59,572 bases of DNA. It comes from Verrucomicrobiia bacterium. Lineage in GTDB: Bacteria > Verrucomicrobiota > Verrucomicrobiia > Limisphaerales > JADLHS01. Positions 46,627 through 56,501 of the stretch are shown one piece after another. A program made the translations under genes and the position numbers. The stretch covers positions 1-59,572 of the forward strand of contig WYBW01000060.1 of the NCBI GenBank assembly GCA_011525685.1, written 5' to 3'. The notes beneath the pieces are model-generated. The model did not search any database. It saw nothing but the letters and a program-made list of their open reading frames with translations, and was not told where the DNA came from. Positions within the stretch are counted from its first letter, which is position 1. Each line of letters opens with the position of its first letter.

Positions 46627-47478
46627 TCAGCGCGACTGACATCGCGGACAATAAAACGTGCTGCGCGCCGCCTGCAGGATGCGACGAATGTTTGCCCCGC
46701 AGCGTCCACACGGTCGCCCCTCGCGATCATAAACCCGCAGGCGCTCCTCGTAGTAGTCAGGCGCATCCGCCGCCCGGCCAAAGTAAAACAAGCTGTCCCG
46801 CCCGGCCGTGCCGTGATTCAGCGGCACCGTGCTGCCAAACCGGATCGCCTCCCGCAACACTTCGCGAATCGCCCGCCGCAGTCCTCGCATCTGGCTCAGG
46901 TTCAGTTCGCGCGCCGGCAAACGCGGTGAAATGCCGGCGCGAAAGAGGGCTTCGCTGGCATAGATGTTTCCGATTCCCGCCACCAACCGCTGGTCCAGCA
47001 ACTTCACCTTGATCGCCTGACTGGACCGGGCCAGCGCGGCCACCAGGTAATTGGTGGAGAATACTTCACTCAACGGTTCGGGGCCGAGCCGGGCGACCAT
47101 TTGATCATCGAGCGTCAGCCTTCCAAAGTACCGCGTATCCTCGAAAACAAAATTCGTACGGCCCAAGTCGAGGATCACGGCCGTATGTTTGGCCGGCGGG
47201 TCGTGACGACGGGAAAGATACATGCGACCGGTCATGCCCAGATGGCCAATCAGCTTGACTGGCCGGCGGTCGCGAGGCGTTCGCAACTGGAAGCACAGGT
47301 ATTTTCCACGGCGGGACACGCTGACAAACCTTGCTCCCAACAGGGTGCGTCGCAATTTCACGGCGGTCGTGGCTCCCAGCACCCGGTCGCGCAGCACCCG
47401 CACGCCCCGAATCGTTTTGTTCCGAATCAAAGGCCGCAGATGCCGCACGAGCACTTCCACTTCGGGCAGTTCAGGCAT
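46627..47478 (-). CDS. mutM: Formamidopyrimidine-DNA glycosylase (283 aa)
   Basis: This base-excision repair enzyme removes 8-oxoguanine. It shows the N-terminal catalytic MPELPEVE (Pro2, Glu3), GHLGMTGR and the H2TH region with GIGNIYASEALF. The C-terminal zinc finger is CGRCGANIRRIL...YCPRC. All key residues appear intact and the length is normal. It lies minus-strand next to the phosphoribosyltransferase gene. Confidence 0.97.
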   Translation of the reverse strand: MPELPEVEVLVRHLRPLIRNKTIRGVRVLRDRVLGATTAVKLRRTLLGARFVSVSRRGKYLCFQLRTPRDRRPVKLIGHLGMTGRMYLSRRHDPPAKHTAVILDLGRTNFVFEDTRYFGRLTLDDQMVARLGPEPLSEVFSTNYLVAALARSSQAIKVKLLDQRLVAGIGNIYASEALFRAGISPRLPARELNLSQMRGLRRAIREVLREAIRFGSTVPLNHGTAGRDSLFYFGRAADAPDYYEERLRVYDREGRPCGRCGANIRRILQAARSTFYCPRCQSR

Positions 47479-47542
47479 GAATCAACTCCCACGGGTGCCG
47501 CATCGCGCACGAAGCTTTGGCCAACCAGTGGTCCGCCTCATG

Positions 47543-48187
47543 TCAGGGTTCTTCCTCCGCGGCGGCCTCCCGCAACAAGGCCAGCACCTCGGCGTCGCTG
47601 GTTTGCGAGAACTCGGCGTAGTACTGGCCGACCGCGCGGAAATCGTCGTCCACCAGCAACGCTTTCACCGCGTCGGCCAGGACCTCCAACCGTTGCACGG
47701 CGTGGGTGGAGGCGACAGGCACAGCCACGATGACACGAGACGCTTCCTGTCGCCGGGCGGCGCGCACGGCGGCTTCCATCGTTGCTCCGGTCGCCAGGCC
47801 GTCGTCCACCAACACGACACGCTTGCCCGAAAGTCCGGGTCGCACCCGGCGATGGAATTCCGCCTGATACTGCCGCAACCGGCGGGTTTCCTCCGCAATC
47901 ACCTCGTCCAGTTGCGCCCGTCCCACGGGGTTTCGCCGCAGCGAGTCCTCGTCCAGAATCACCACGTCCGGCTCCGCCAGCGCGCCCACGGCGAACTCGC
48001 GATACCATGGATGACCAATCTTGCGGACGACCAGCACATCCAGTGGTTGATGCAACATCCGCGAGACTGCCGCGGCCACGACCACGCCCCCGCGCGGCAG
48101 ACCCAGGACGAGGTCCGCCTCCAAGCCCTCATCACGCAAGAGCCGCCCCAACCGCTTACCCGCATCGGTGCGCGAGGCAAATGTCAT
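47543..48187 (-). CDS. Phosphoribosyltransferase-family protein (214 aa)
   Basis: This is a type I PRTase fold protein. The PRPP-binding motif is VVLVDDGLATGATM near residue 122-135, and LVLGLPRGGVVVAAAVSRML is the N-terminal loop. It resembles the standalone PRTase group often annotated as putative phosphoribosyltransferases, sometimes attached to dienelactone-hydrolase-like domains. The acceptor base is not deducible. The gene ends 64 bp before mutM in the same direction. Confidence 0.9.
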   Translation of the reverse strand: MTFASRTDAGKRLGRLLRDEGLEADLVLGLPRGGVVVAAAVSRMLHQPLDVLVVRKIGHPWYREFAVGALAEPDVVILDEDSLRRNPVGRAQLDEVIAEETRRLRQYQAEFHRRVRPGLSGKRVVLVDDGLATGATMEAAVRAARRQEASRVIVAVPVASTHAVQRLEVLADAVKALLVDDDFRAVGQYYAEFSQTSDAEVLALLREAAAEEEP

Positions 48188-48330
48188 ATCTCACCGTTGG
48201 CCAGTCCGACGCGAAAATCAACTGCGCCGGCGACTTTCATCCGGGCGGTTGGAGGCTTGAATGAGCTGGAAAACCGCGAACGCAAATCCACTCCCGTCAT
48301 CTCCCGGTCCAAACGCGCCGCCACCCGGGT

Positions 48331-49089
<759 letters not shown>

Positions 49090-49137
49090 CTAACAGCCGG
49101 ATGGCGGCGAGTCAAACCAAAGGCCGCCTCAGCAACA

Positions 49138-49242
49138 AGCGGATCTCACTTTTTTCCAAGCGGGTGTGCCCGCACTTGGCCGTTTGGCTGCTAAGCCGCC
49201 CCTCCGGCAAACTGGCGCGTGTGCAAAAAACTGAGATGCGCC
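49138..49242. mobile_element. Short MITE-like element, copy C (105 bp)
   Basis: The left end GCGGATCTCACTTTTTTCC and right end GCAAAAAACTGAGATGCGCC form an imperfect inverted repeat whose right side matches the GGCGCATCTCA terminus of the elements at 24.7 and 59.4 kb. The interior is only about 65 bp, so it would be a deletion derivative. It ends 59 bp before the FAD enzyme start codon. Confidence 0.55.
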
Positions 49243-49301
49243 GCCAGAAGCGTGAGTCGCCACGCTTGCGCGAAATCCGCCTCTCCCTTTATCGTGACCG
49301 T

Positions 49302-50597
49302 GTGAATTCCACGGCGTATGACGCGTTGGTCATTGGCGGCGGCCCCGGCGGCAGCAGCGCATCCACCTATCTGGCGAGAGCGGGCAAGCGGGTGCTCGTG
49401 CTGGAGAAGGAAGTCTTTCCGCGCTTCCATATTGGCGAATCGCTGCTCCCCGGCAATCACACACTCTTTCGCGAACTGGGTCTCCTGCCCAAGTTGCACG
49501 AGGCCGGCTTTCTGAGGAAGACGGCGGCGCGCTTTGAGTTGGGCAATGATTCCATCAGCACACCGTTCATTTTTGGCGAGGGCCGGTTCAATCGCGAACC
49601 GGAGGCCATCCACGTGGAGCGCTCGAAGTTCGATCACGTCCTGCTCCAACATGCCCGCGAATCGGGTGCCGAAGTGCGCGAGGGCTGGACGGTTCAGAAG
49701 TTTTCCTCCGACGACAGCGGAGTGAGCGTCGAAGCGCGCTCGCCGGACGATCAGGTCCACCATTTCCGCGCGTCCTACCTGATTGACGCGAGCGGGCGCG
49801 GCAATCTCACCGGCAATCAGGAGGGACTGCGGGTGATTCATCCGCAACACCGCAAGCTCGCCGTGTTCGGTCACTTCGCCAACGTGGACCTGCCGCCCGT
49901 CGAGCAGCGAACTGAAACCATCATCGTCCGGCTGGAGAACAAATGGTTTTGGATCATTCCCCTCTCAGCCGAGAAAACCAGCGTCGGCTTGGTGATAGAC
50001 AAGGATGAGTTCGCGGCGTCCGAGGGCAGCCCGGAGGAGATCTTTCACCGCTGGGTGAACGCCAGCGCTGCTGTCAAGAAGCGCCTGGCCAACGCGCGCC
50101 TGGTCAACACCATCCAGACCACGTCCGACTTCAGCTACTACAACCGCCGGCTGATCGGCCACCGGCTGCTGCGCGTCGGCGACGCCGCGGGATTCATGGA
50201 TCCGATTTTTTCGGCAGGTGTCTTTCTGGCCATGTGGTCGGGGAAGCTGGCCGCCGAGACCGTCATTGCGGCCCTGGACCATGGTGAAGCAAACGGGCCG
50301 CGGTTTGCGAGCTATGAAAAGCGCGTCCGGCGCGGCCTGACGTTTTACTGGCGCGTGGTGGAGAACTACTACACGACGCCGTTCATGGAATTGTTTCTCC
50401 AACCGCGAAACCATTTCGACCTCCCCTCCGCGGTCATCGCCGTGCTGGCCGGCGAACCCGAAGGAGGTTGGGAGATGCGCTGGCGCGTGCAGTATTTCTT
50501 CCTGCTGGTCAAGCTTCAGAAACTCTGGCCGCTCGTGCCGCGCATTTCCTTCGCCCCGCTCAAGGAAGCGAGAATTGAAGCTCCCGCGACGCGGTAA
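49302..50597 (+). CDS. Flavin-dependent halogenase-like oxidoreductase (431 aa)
   Basis: The FAD-binding GGGPGG motif is at residues 12-17, and GESLLPGN at 45-52 and GDAAGF at 293-298 are typical of the group. The halogenase-type motif W215-F-W-I-I-P220 and the F298...P301...S304...G306 pattern (FMDPIFSAG) point to the tryptophan-halogenase-like branch rather than plain geranylgeranyl reductases. No clear catalytic lysine can be placed, so halogenation itself is unproven. GTG 49302 begins the normal fold; the open frame upstream is repeat sequence. It is the first gene of the envelope-lipid/pigment-like set. Confidence 0.8.
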   Translation: MNSTAYDALVIGGGPGGSSASTYLARAGKRVLVLEKEVFPRFHIGESLLPGNHTLFRELGLLPKLHEAGFLRKTAARFELGNDSISTPFIFGEGRFNREPEAIHVERSKFDHVLLQHARESGAEVREGWTVQKFSSDDSGVSVEARSPDDQVHHFRASYLIDASGRGNLTGNQEGLRVIHPQHRKLAVFGHFANVDLPPVEQRTETIIVRLENKWFWIIPLSAEKTSVGLVIDKDEFAASEGSPEEIFHRWVNASAAVKKRLANARLVNTIQTTSDFSYYNRRLIGHRLLRVGDAAGFMDPIFSAGVFLAMWSGKLAAETVIAALDHGEANGPRFASYEKRVRRGLTFYWRVVENYYTTPFMELFLQPRNHFDLPSAVIAVLAGEPEGGWEMRWRVQYFFLLVKLQKLWPLVPRISFAPLKEARIEAPATR

Positions 50598-50787
50598 GAA
50601 TTTGAAACCTTCCGCTGCCATTCACGTGCAGGGCTGTTCTGGCAAATTGGCGAACTTAACCAGCCACGCGGCAAGTCCGCCTGAGCAACCGGGCCCGGGA
50701 GCGCCCGCATCCTTGCTGGCGCGGCACGGTGCGCGACAGCAGGTCCGCTCGCAAGGATCACGGCGCGGCCGGTTCGATTGCTGGTTC

Positions 50788-51258
50788 GTGAACGCCAGTC
50801 ACCTTCTGAATGGGGCGTTGGTCTTCCTGGGCTGTTTTTGCGTCTCATGTCGTTCGCTGCCCCCTCTGCCGCCGGCTGACTTGTCCGCACTTGGCTGGCA
50901 GGTGCAACAAGGACAAGCGATTTGGAAGCCGACGAGGGAGAGGCCGGAATTGGCGGGCGAGCTTCTGCTCGCGACGAGTCGGAGTGGCGATTTCTTCCTG
51001 CAGTTTTCCAAGACCCCGTTCACACTGGCGACGGCGCAAGTAATGTCGGGTCAGTGGCAGATCGAATTTGGCTCCGGCGATTATTTCCGACGCGGACGTG
51101 GTGAGCCACCGCCGCGGTTCGGCTGGTTTCAACTGCCGTTGGCGCTTGGCGGCGCCACTTTGGCCCGCGATTGGCGGTTTGAACGAACCGACGCGAGTTT
51201 CTGGCGGTTGAGCAACCAACGCACCGGCGAGTCACTGGAGGGAAGTTTTTTCCCATGA
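50788..51258 (+). CDS. Small secreted lipoprotein-like protein (156 aa)
   Basis: A hydrophobic leader ending LGCFCVSC precedes a ~125-residue beta-rich domain (GQAIWKPTRERPELAGELLLATSRSGDF, WQIEFGSGDYFRRGRGEPPPRFGWF). A cysteine at the end of the leader suggests lipid attachment. Small lipoproteins of this size occur in aryl-polyene and flexirubin clusters, and the neighbours here fit that setting, but I do not recognise the exact family. The GTG at 50788 is a tentative start. Confidence 0.6.
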   Translation: MNASHLLNGALVFLGCFCVSCRSLPPLPPADLSALGWQVQQGQAIWKPTRERPELAGELLLATSRSGDFFLQFSKTPFTLATAQVMSGQWQIEFGSGDYFRRGRGEPPPRFGWFQLPLALGGATLARDWRFERTDASFWRLSNQRTGESLEGSFFP

Positions 51259-51598
51259 AGCGCCTGTCAGTAACGCAGGATTTCCAGGCGACGATCGTGC
51301 CGGTTGGAAAACCAGCGCCAGCCTTTTGCAGTTCACGGACCGGAAGCAGGTCCCCAAGGAACCGGGCGCTCTCCGTGGCCTTTTCACCGAAGCGCGAACA
51401 AAGTTATCCGGGCGGCTCAACTTTCCTCGAGATGCGACGAACCCGGCTCCGCATCGCCTTCGAACCTTCGCGCGCCACCAGCATTTCCGCAGCGATCCAG
51501 GCTCTCCTTTCCCGCTTCCGCCCGGGAAAGCGTGACCCGCTGACCCACCGCAGTGATGCCGCAACCGCACCAAGGTCCATGCTGGCAGGAGGTTCTCG
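51259..51598. other. Intergenic region with repeat traces before the exporter
   Basis: Bases 51255-51320 resemble the REP-like sequence at 58.66-58.70 kb (ATGAARCGCCTG..GTAACGC..TTTCCAG). The rest has an open frame without recognisable protein features. An AGGAGG ribosome-binding site lies at the end, just before the exporter ATG. Confidence 0.4.
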
Positions 51599-54500
51599 AT
51601 GATCTCCAAGTGGCTTCGCTGGTGGTGGATTCCGTTGGTCATCCTTGCTGGCTTGGGTCTGGCCCGACTGCGATTCGACGTGGAGGTGCTCAACTTGTTG
51701 CCCGCCGACTTGCCCGTGGTGGAGGGGCTGCGGCTTTACCAGCGACACTTTGCCAGCGCGGATGAGTTGGTCCTGACCATCGGCGCGGACGACGTCGAAA
51801 CCGCGACCGAAGTGGCGCGGGAGCTGGCCGTCATGCTGCGGGCACAAACGAATCTGATCGCCCGTGCGCTCTGGCAACCGCCCGGCCAGGAGCATCCCGA
51901 ACAAGTGCCGGAACTGCTCGCCTTGATGTGGTTGAACCAACCCCCGGAGACATTCCGTCAACTCGCCAACAAACTCGCTCCGTCCAACCTGACCAACATT
52001 CTCGCCGAGACGCGCGAGGCGCTGGCAACGACACTATCTCCGAATGAGCTGGCGCGGCTTGGGTATGATCCGTTCGGCTTGTCCCGGACTCCGGCCGCTT
52101 CCACCGGCGGACCTGGCCGCAATGGTCAGGGAGAGGAGTTCTTCGCGTCGGCCGACGGCGCATTCCGCCTGTTGTTCCTCCAGCCGGCTCATGCCTTTTC
52201 CTCGTATCGCGACTGTGGCCGATGGCTGGACGCGGTGCGGAACACGGTTGAAGAGTTTCGCCACCGATCCGAACTGCCGGCCACGATTCGGTTTGGTTAC
52301 ACCGGCGCGCCGGCGTTCATTGCCGAAACCTCCAGCGGCATGGAGCGCGACCTGAAGGTTTCCGCGCTCGGCACGTTGGTGGTGGTGGCCGCGCTGTTTT
52401 GGCTGGCGCATCGGCGCTGGCTGCCGCTGTGCTGGCTCATCATCTTGTTGGTCGCGGTGGTCGGGGGTACGCTGGCGTTGGGGGGCCTGGTCTTTGGCAC
52501 GTTGAACGTGGTGAGCCTCGGCTTTGCCGCGATCCTGTTGGGATTGTCGGTGGATTATGCGCTGGTCTTGTATCAGGCCGCGCGCGACCGCCCACAGTCA
52601 TCGCACAGCGAAGCGCGCCGGGAAATCGCGCCCGGGATTCTCGGATCGGCGCTCACAACCGCCTGCGCATTCGCCCTGCTCAACTTCGCCGCGCTCCCCG
52701 GTCTGGGCCAGCTCGGCACGCTGGTGGCCATTGGCATCGTGCTGGGCGCGTTGGTGATGCTGGGCGCGTTCCTTCCTGTCGCAGCCAGGCGGAGCGCTTC
52801 CGCCAAGGATGAAACATCCGAACAAGACCAGGCCAGGCCTGCGCCCGCTGGCGCGCTTGCCGGAGCGGACGTCTTTACCTCGGCGGCGATTCCGGCAACG
52901 GTCCTCCTCGCCGGCGTTACTGCCATTATTCTCTGGCAACGCACGCCTTCGGTGGATCACACTTCGGAAGCATTGAGTCCCGTGGGCAGCCCCGCGTATC
53001 TCGCAATGGCGGAAATCAAGACGCGGCTCGGACAAACCAACGAACCGCTTTGGTTGCTGGTTTCCGGGCGCGATGAATCGGAAGTCGCCCAGCGGCTTGA
53101 CGTGCTTGAAGCAAGGCTGGGCGCATCAGAACTGGCCACGTGGATCAGCGAAGTCACCCTCCCCTCCGCCCTCTGGCCCCGACCAGAATGGCAGCGGGCC
53201 AATCGAGAATTGGCCGGCCAGTTGGCTGCTCAACGCGAAACCCTCCGTCTGGCACTCCGCGAAAATGGCTTCACGGATGAGGCTTTCGCGCTGACCGCCG
53301 GGGTGTTGGACACTTGGGAAAAGCCCGCCTCCGACTCCACACCGCGCTGGCCCATCCTGGAGGCCAACCGCTGGATACTGGAGAAAGTCTCGGCGCGGAC
53401 GGATGATGGCTGGGTTGCGCTCGGCATGGTCCGGTCGCCGACAAACTCCGCCGCCGCGTTTGCCGGGGTGACATCGGCCGTGGGAGCAGAACTGTCGCGC
53501 CAGGGCGCGGTGCTGACCGGTTGGCCGGCATTGGGCGAGGCTTTGTTGCAGCACACCGGTCGGCGGCTGCCCGGCGTGGTGGTGGCGATGGCCGCGTTGG
53601 TGGCCCTCTGCTTGTGGCTGACCTTTCGCACCGTGCGGGAGGTGTTGTTAAGCTTCGGCGTCATCCTGGCCGGTTTCGCCGGTCTGCTGGTGGTCATGTC
53701 AGTTTGCGGTTGGTCTTGGAATTTGCTGAATCTCATGGCCGTGCCTTTGCTGCTGGGCGCGGGCGTGGACTACACGATTCACCTGCAACTGGCCCTTCGC
53801 CGCCGGCAGGGTGACGCCACCATCGTTCGGCGAACCACAGGCCGCGCGCTGTTGCTGTGCGCCGGGACGACGATTGTCGGTTTCACCTCGCTGACGTGGG
53901 CGGGCAACGCCGGTCTCGCCAGTCTTGGAAAAGTCTGCGCCGCGGGGGTGGCGTGCGTCCTGTTCGCGTCGCTCATCCTCCTGCCGGGTTGGTGGCGGTG
54001 TTTGATGGCCGGGCGAACGGCGCCGAGCCGGCCCTCTTCACTCTACCGCGCCGAAATCTGGCGGCTGGGCTTGTTGCTGGGCCGTGTGCTGCCGGTGCGA
54101 TGTTACCGGTGGTTGAGCCGGGGGCTGGCGTGGCTCTATGACCTCACCCAACCGCGTCGTCGTGAAGTGGTGATCACCAACCTGCTCCCGGTGTTCAACG
54201 GGGACCGCGCCGCCGCCGAACGGGTGGCCCGGCGGTTGTTTCAACAATTTGCCCTCAAGGTCGGCGACTTGTGGCGCTACGAAAGCGGGGTTTCCGTGGA
54301 TCACTGGCTGACGGTCTGGAGCGGATGGGAGACTTTCGCCGCGGCGCAGGCACGGGGCAAGGGCGTGTTGTTGGTCACCCCGCATTTGGGCAACTGGGAG
54401 TTCGGCGGCGCGATCCTCGCGCAGAAGGGCCACCGCCTGCTGGTGCTCACCCAGGCTGAACCGGAACAGCGGTTGACCGAACTGCGTCAAAGCTCACGGG

Positions 54501-54898
54501 CGCGCTACGGCATCGAGACGCTGGTCGTCGGCGAAAACGCTTTCGCCTTCGTCGAAATCATCAAGTGCCTGCAGGCGGGCGCCACCGTGGCACTGCTGGT
54601 GGATCGTCCGCCGCCGCCGACCGCCGTCACGGTGGAGTTGTTTGGCCGGCCCTTCCGCGCCTCCATCGCCGCCGCTGAATTGGCGCGCGCTTCCGGCTGC
54701 GCCATCATCCCCACCTACGTCATCCGCAATCACGACGGCTACGAGGCGCATCTGCTTCCCGAAATCACCTACGACCGCGCGGCCATCGGCGATCGCGCGT
54801 CGCGCATCCGGCTGACGCAGGAAATCGTGCGTGCCTTCGAACCGGCCATCCGGCAGCATGTGGATCAATGGTATCATTTTGTTCCGATCTGGCCATGA
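51599..54898 (+). CDS. MMPL/RND-type lipid exporter fused to LpxL-like acyltransferase (1099 aa)
   Basis: Residues 1 to about 810 form an MMPL/RND exporter: a first membrane helix, a large periplasmic loop, a 5-helix block (SALGTLVVVAALFWLAHRRWL onward), then a second loop and 5-helix block (LPGVVVAMAALVALCLWLTFRTV onward). Residues about 815-1099 are a lysophospholipid/lipid A acyltransferase domain with the catalytic H929-LGNW-E934 (HX4E) and EQ..L..DR-type downstream elements. The exporter and acyltransferase are usually separate proteins. AGGAGG lies 6 bp before the ATG, a strong start. Its neighbours suggest export and/or acylation of a membrane pigment or lipid. Confidence 0.88.
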   Translation: MISKWLRWWWIPLVILAGLGLARLRFDVEVLNLLPADLPVVEGLRLYQRHFASADELVLTIGADDVETATEVARELAVMLRAQTNLIARALWQPPGQEHPEQVPELLALMWLNQPPETFRQLANKLAPSNLTNILAETREALATTLSPNELARLGYDPFGLSRTPAASTGGPGRNGQGEEFFASADGAFRLLFLQPAHAFSSYRDCGRWLDAVRNTVEEFRHRSELPATIRFGYTGAPAFIAETSSGMERDLKVSALGTLVVVAALFWLAHRRWLPLCWLIILLVAVVGGTLALGGLVFGTLNVVSLGFAAILLGLSVDYALVLYQAARDRPQSSHSEARREIAPGILGSALTTACAFALLNFAALPGLGQLGTLVAIGIVLGALVMLGAFLPVAARRSASAKDETSEQDQARPAPAGALAGADVFTSAAIPATVLLAGVTAIILWQRTPSVDHTSEALSPVGSPAYLAMAEIKTRLGQTNEPLWLLVSGRDESEVAQRLDVLEARLGASELATWISEVTLPSALWPRPEWQRANRELAGQLAAQRETLRLALRENGFTDEAFALTAGVLDTWEKPASDSTPRWPILEANRWILEKVSARTDDGWVALGMVRSPTNSAAAFAGVTSAVGAELSRQGAVLTGWPALGEALLQHTGRRLPGVVVAMAALVALCLWLTFRTVREVLLSFGVILAGFAGLLVVMSVCGWSWNLLNLMAVPLLLGAGVDYTIHLQLALRRRQGDATIVRRTTGRALLLCAGTTIVGFTSLTWAGNAGLASLGKVCAAGVACVLFASLILLPGWWRCLMAGRTAPSRPSSLYRAEIWRLGLLLGRVLPVRCYRWLSRGLAWLYDLTQPRRREVVITNLLPVFNGDRAAAERVARRLFQQFALKVGDLWRYESGVSVDHWLTVWSGWETFAAAQARGKGVLLVTPHLGNWEFGGAILAQKGHRLLVLTQAEPEQRLTELRQSSRARYGIETLVVGENAFAFVEIIKCLQAGATVALLVDRPPPPTAVTVELFGRPFRASIAAAELARASGCAIIPTYVIRNHDGYEAHLLPEITYDRAAIGDRASRIRLTQEIVRAFEPAIRQHVDQWYHFVPIWP

Positions 54899-55195
54899 GC
54901 GCGCCGCGTCATCTTCTTGATCCTGCTCTTGATCCTGCTCTTGATCGTGATCTTGATCTTGCTCGCGATCCCGGAGGCCGACTAAACGTGATCTCCGAAA
55001 ACCGAATTTCCGAAATCCGAAAGAAGGCCGAAAAGCGAATCCCGAACCCACGTTTGGCCGAGTGCAGAAAAGAATGTTGCCCGCCAATGCGCGCAGGATC
55101 GGACTTCGGATCTCGGAGGTTCGGATTTCTTTCGATCCTCGGATTTCGGTCCTCGGATTTTGGATCAAGAGCGAGAGCAAGAGCAGGATACAGAT
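54895..55195. repeat. Foldback repeat upstream of lolA-like gene
   Basis: The left side (about 54915-54970) is a tandem CTTGATC(C/G)TG array; the right side (about 55160-55195) has the complementary GATCAAGAGCGAGAGCAAGAGCAGGAT. Between them lie CCGAAATCCGAAAG and CTTCGGATTTCGG words in opposite orientation, as at 9.9-10.1 kb. The element overlaps the beginning of the LolA-like frame. Confidence 0.75.
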
Positions 55196-55851
55196 GCCAT
55201 GCGTTTCTCCTTTTCACACTTTGCGGGTCAACACTTGCCGCCGACACCAACGCCATTTTGAACGCCTGGCTCGCCGCCCAAGCAAACCTGCAAACCTGGC
55301 AGGCGGATTTTGTCCAGACGCGAACCTTCAGAACCCTCACCCATCCACTCACCGCCACAGGCCGGGTGTGGTTTGCCACCCCCAACCGGTTCCGGTGGGA
55401 ACTGGGAACACCGGCCCAGACGATTGCCCTGCGCACCAGCGACCAGTTGTTCGTCATTTACCCGTTGCTCAAACGCGCGGAGAAATATCCAATGGACAGC
55501 AAAGCCCCCGGGGAATGGCGGGACGCGCTCGCGCTGCTGGAGGCGGGCTTCCCCCGCAGCCGCGCCGAACTGGACGCGCGGTTTCGCGGGGTGTCGCTGA
55601 CTGAAACCAACGGCGCGTGGCAACTCGTGCTGCAACCGGCCAGCCCGTCCGCCCGCAAGCTGATGAGGGAAATCCGCGTGGGTCTGGCGACCGGCGATTT
55701 CTCATTGACCAGCACCGAACTCGTGTTCGCCGACCAGTCGCGAATGCGCAACGATTTCACGAACGCGGTGATGAATCCGTCCTTCGACACGGATGTGTTC
55801 GACTGGCAACCTGGGCCGGATTTCAAGGTGACCGAGCCGCTGACGAAATGA
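55087..55851 (+). CDS. LolA-like outer-membrane lipoprotein carrier
   Basis: The mature part (NAWLAAQANLQTWQADFVQTRTFRTL onwards) is a LolA-family protein: GRVWFATPNRFRWEL, LFVIYPLLKRAEKYPMD and a C-terminal strand FDTDVFDWQPGP. Such a carrier protein is a usual member of aryl-polyene/flexirubin clusters and may move the pigment or lipoproteins across the periplasm. The signal peptide core (HAFLLFTLCGSTLAA) is in frame, but the only ATG beside it (55199) is in another frame. A one-base insertion after it would restore MRF-LLFTLC. The annotated ATG lies within the foldback repeat. The length in this reading is 254 aa. Confidence 0.75.
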   Translation: MRAGSDFGSRRFGFLSILGFRSSDFGSRARARAGYRCHAFLLFTLCGSTLAADTNAILNAWLAAQANLQTWQADFVQTRTFRTLTHPLTATGRVWFATPNRFRWELGTPAQTIALRTSDQLFVIYPLLKRAEKYPMDSKAPGEWRDALALLEAGFPRSRAELDARFRGVSLTETNGAWQLVLQPASPSARKLMREIRVGLATGDFSLTSTELVFADQSRMRNDFTNAVMNPSFDTDVFDWQPGPDFKVTEPLTK

Positions 55852-55901
55852 AAATGATCCGGCCATGAAATCGCGGCCGGTGTGTCGCTGAACGTCTGGC
55901 G

Positions 55902-56363
55902 ATGAATGATCCCTCCGAGTGGCTGCAACACGCGCTGAATCGTCTCCCGCACGGTCCGGAGTTTCGCTTCGTGGACCGGTTGTTGAGTCTGACGCCGGGC
56001 CGGGAAGGCGCGGGTGAGTATCGCGTACGGGGCGATGAAACTTTCTTGCGCGGACACTTTCCCGGTCAGCCTTTGTTTCCCGGCGTGCTGCTGCTCGAAG
56101 CGGTGGCGCAACTGGCGGGGGTGGTCGCGCAGAGTGATCCAGCGATCCCGCCGTTGCCGGGTCTGAAACTGACGGCGCTGCGCAATGTAAAGATCCTCGG
56201 CGCGGCCAAGCCGTCGGATGTCCTGCGCTTGGAAGCCCGGATCACCGGCCGGTTGGGCGGCTTGATCCAGGCCGAGGCTCAGGCGTTCAAGGCGGGCGAA
56301 CTCATCCTGGCAGCCGGGATCACTTTGAGCGGAGAGACGAGCGCCAAGTTGCCTCCGGCCTGA
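55902..56363 (+). CDS. FabZ-like 3-hydroxyacyl-ACP dehydratase (153 aa)
   Basis: This is a hotdog-fold dehydratase with the catalytic H52 in GHFPGQPLFPG and E66 in LLLEAVAQLAG. FRFVDR and the ARITGRLGGLIQAEAQA strand are also family-like. FabZ-type enzymes dehydrate acyl-ACP intermediates; stand-alone members serve aryl-polyene synthesis. It starts 51 bp after the LolA-like gene and ends before a convergent acyl-AMP ligase. Its role in a pigment pathway is inferred from the neighbours. Confidence 0.85.
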   Translation: MNDPSEWLQHALNRLPHGPEFRFVDRLLSLTPGREGAGEYRVRGDETFLRGHFPGQPLFPGVLLLEAVAQLAGVVAQSDPAIPPLPGLKLTALRNVKILGAAKPSDVLRLEARITGRLGGLIQAEAQAFKAGELILAAGITLSGETSAKLPPA

Positions 56364-56427
56364 CCGGTCAAGGAAAGACCCACTGCGCGGAGGCAGTGTC
56401 CCTCAGGCGGGGATTGCTGGATCGGTG

Positions 56428-56452
56428 GCCGGAAAAGAGGGGGCTTTCCGGC
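56428..56452. terminator. Hairpin between convergent dehydratase and ligase
   Basis: GCCGGAAA (56428-56435) and TTTCCGGC (56445-56452) are perfect 8-bp arms with a 9-nt loop. No T-run follows, so terminator function is only suggested. A second hairpin CACTGC...GCAGTG lies at about 56380-56397. Confidence 0.4.
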
Positions 56453-56501
56453 GGGCTTGATTGAAGATTACCAGCAAAACCTTGCCTTGTTCTCGAGGGG
56501 T

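Noticed and set aside
51257..51602. Open frame of 115 codons between lipoprotein and exporter genes
   Set aside because: Its beginning matches a dispersed repeat and its composition is Arg/Ser-rich with no domain features.
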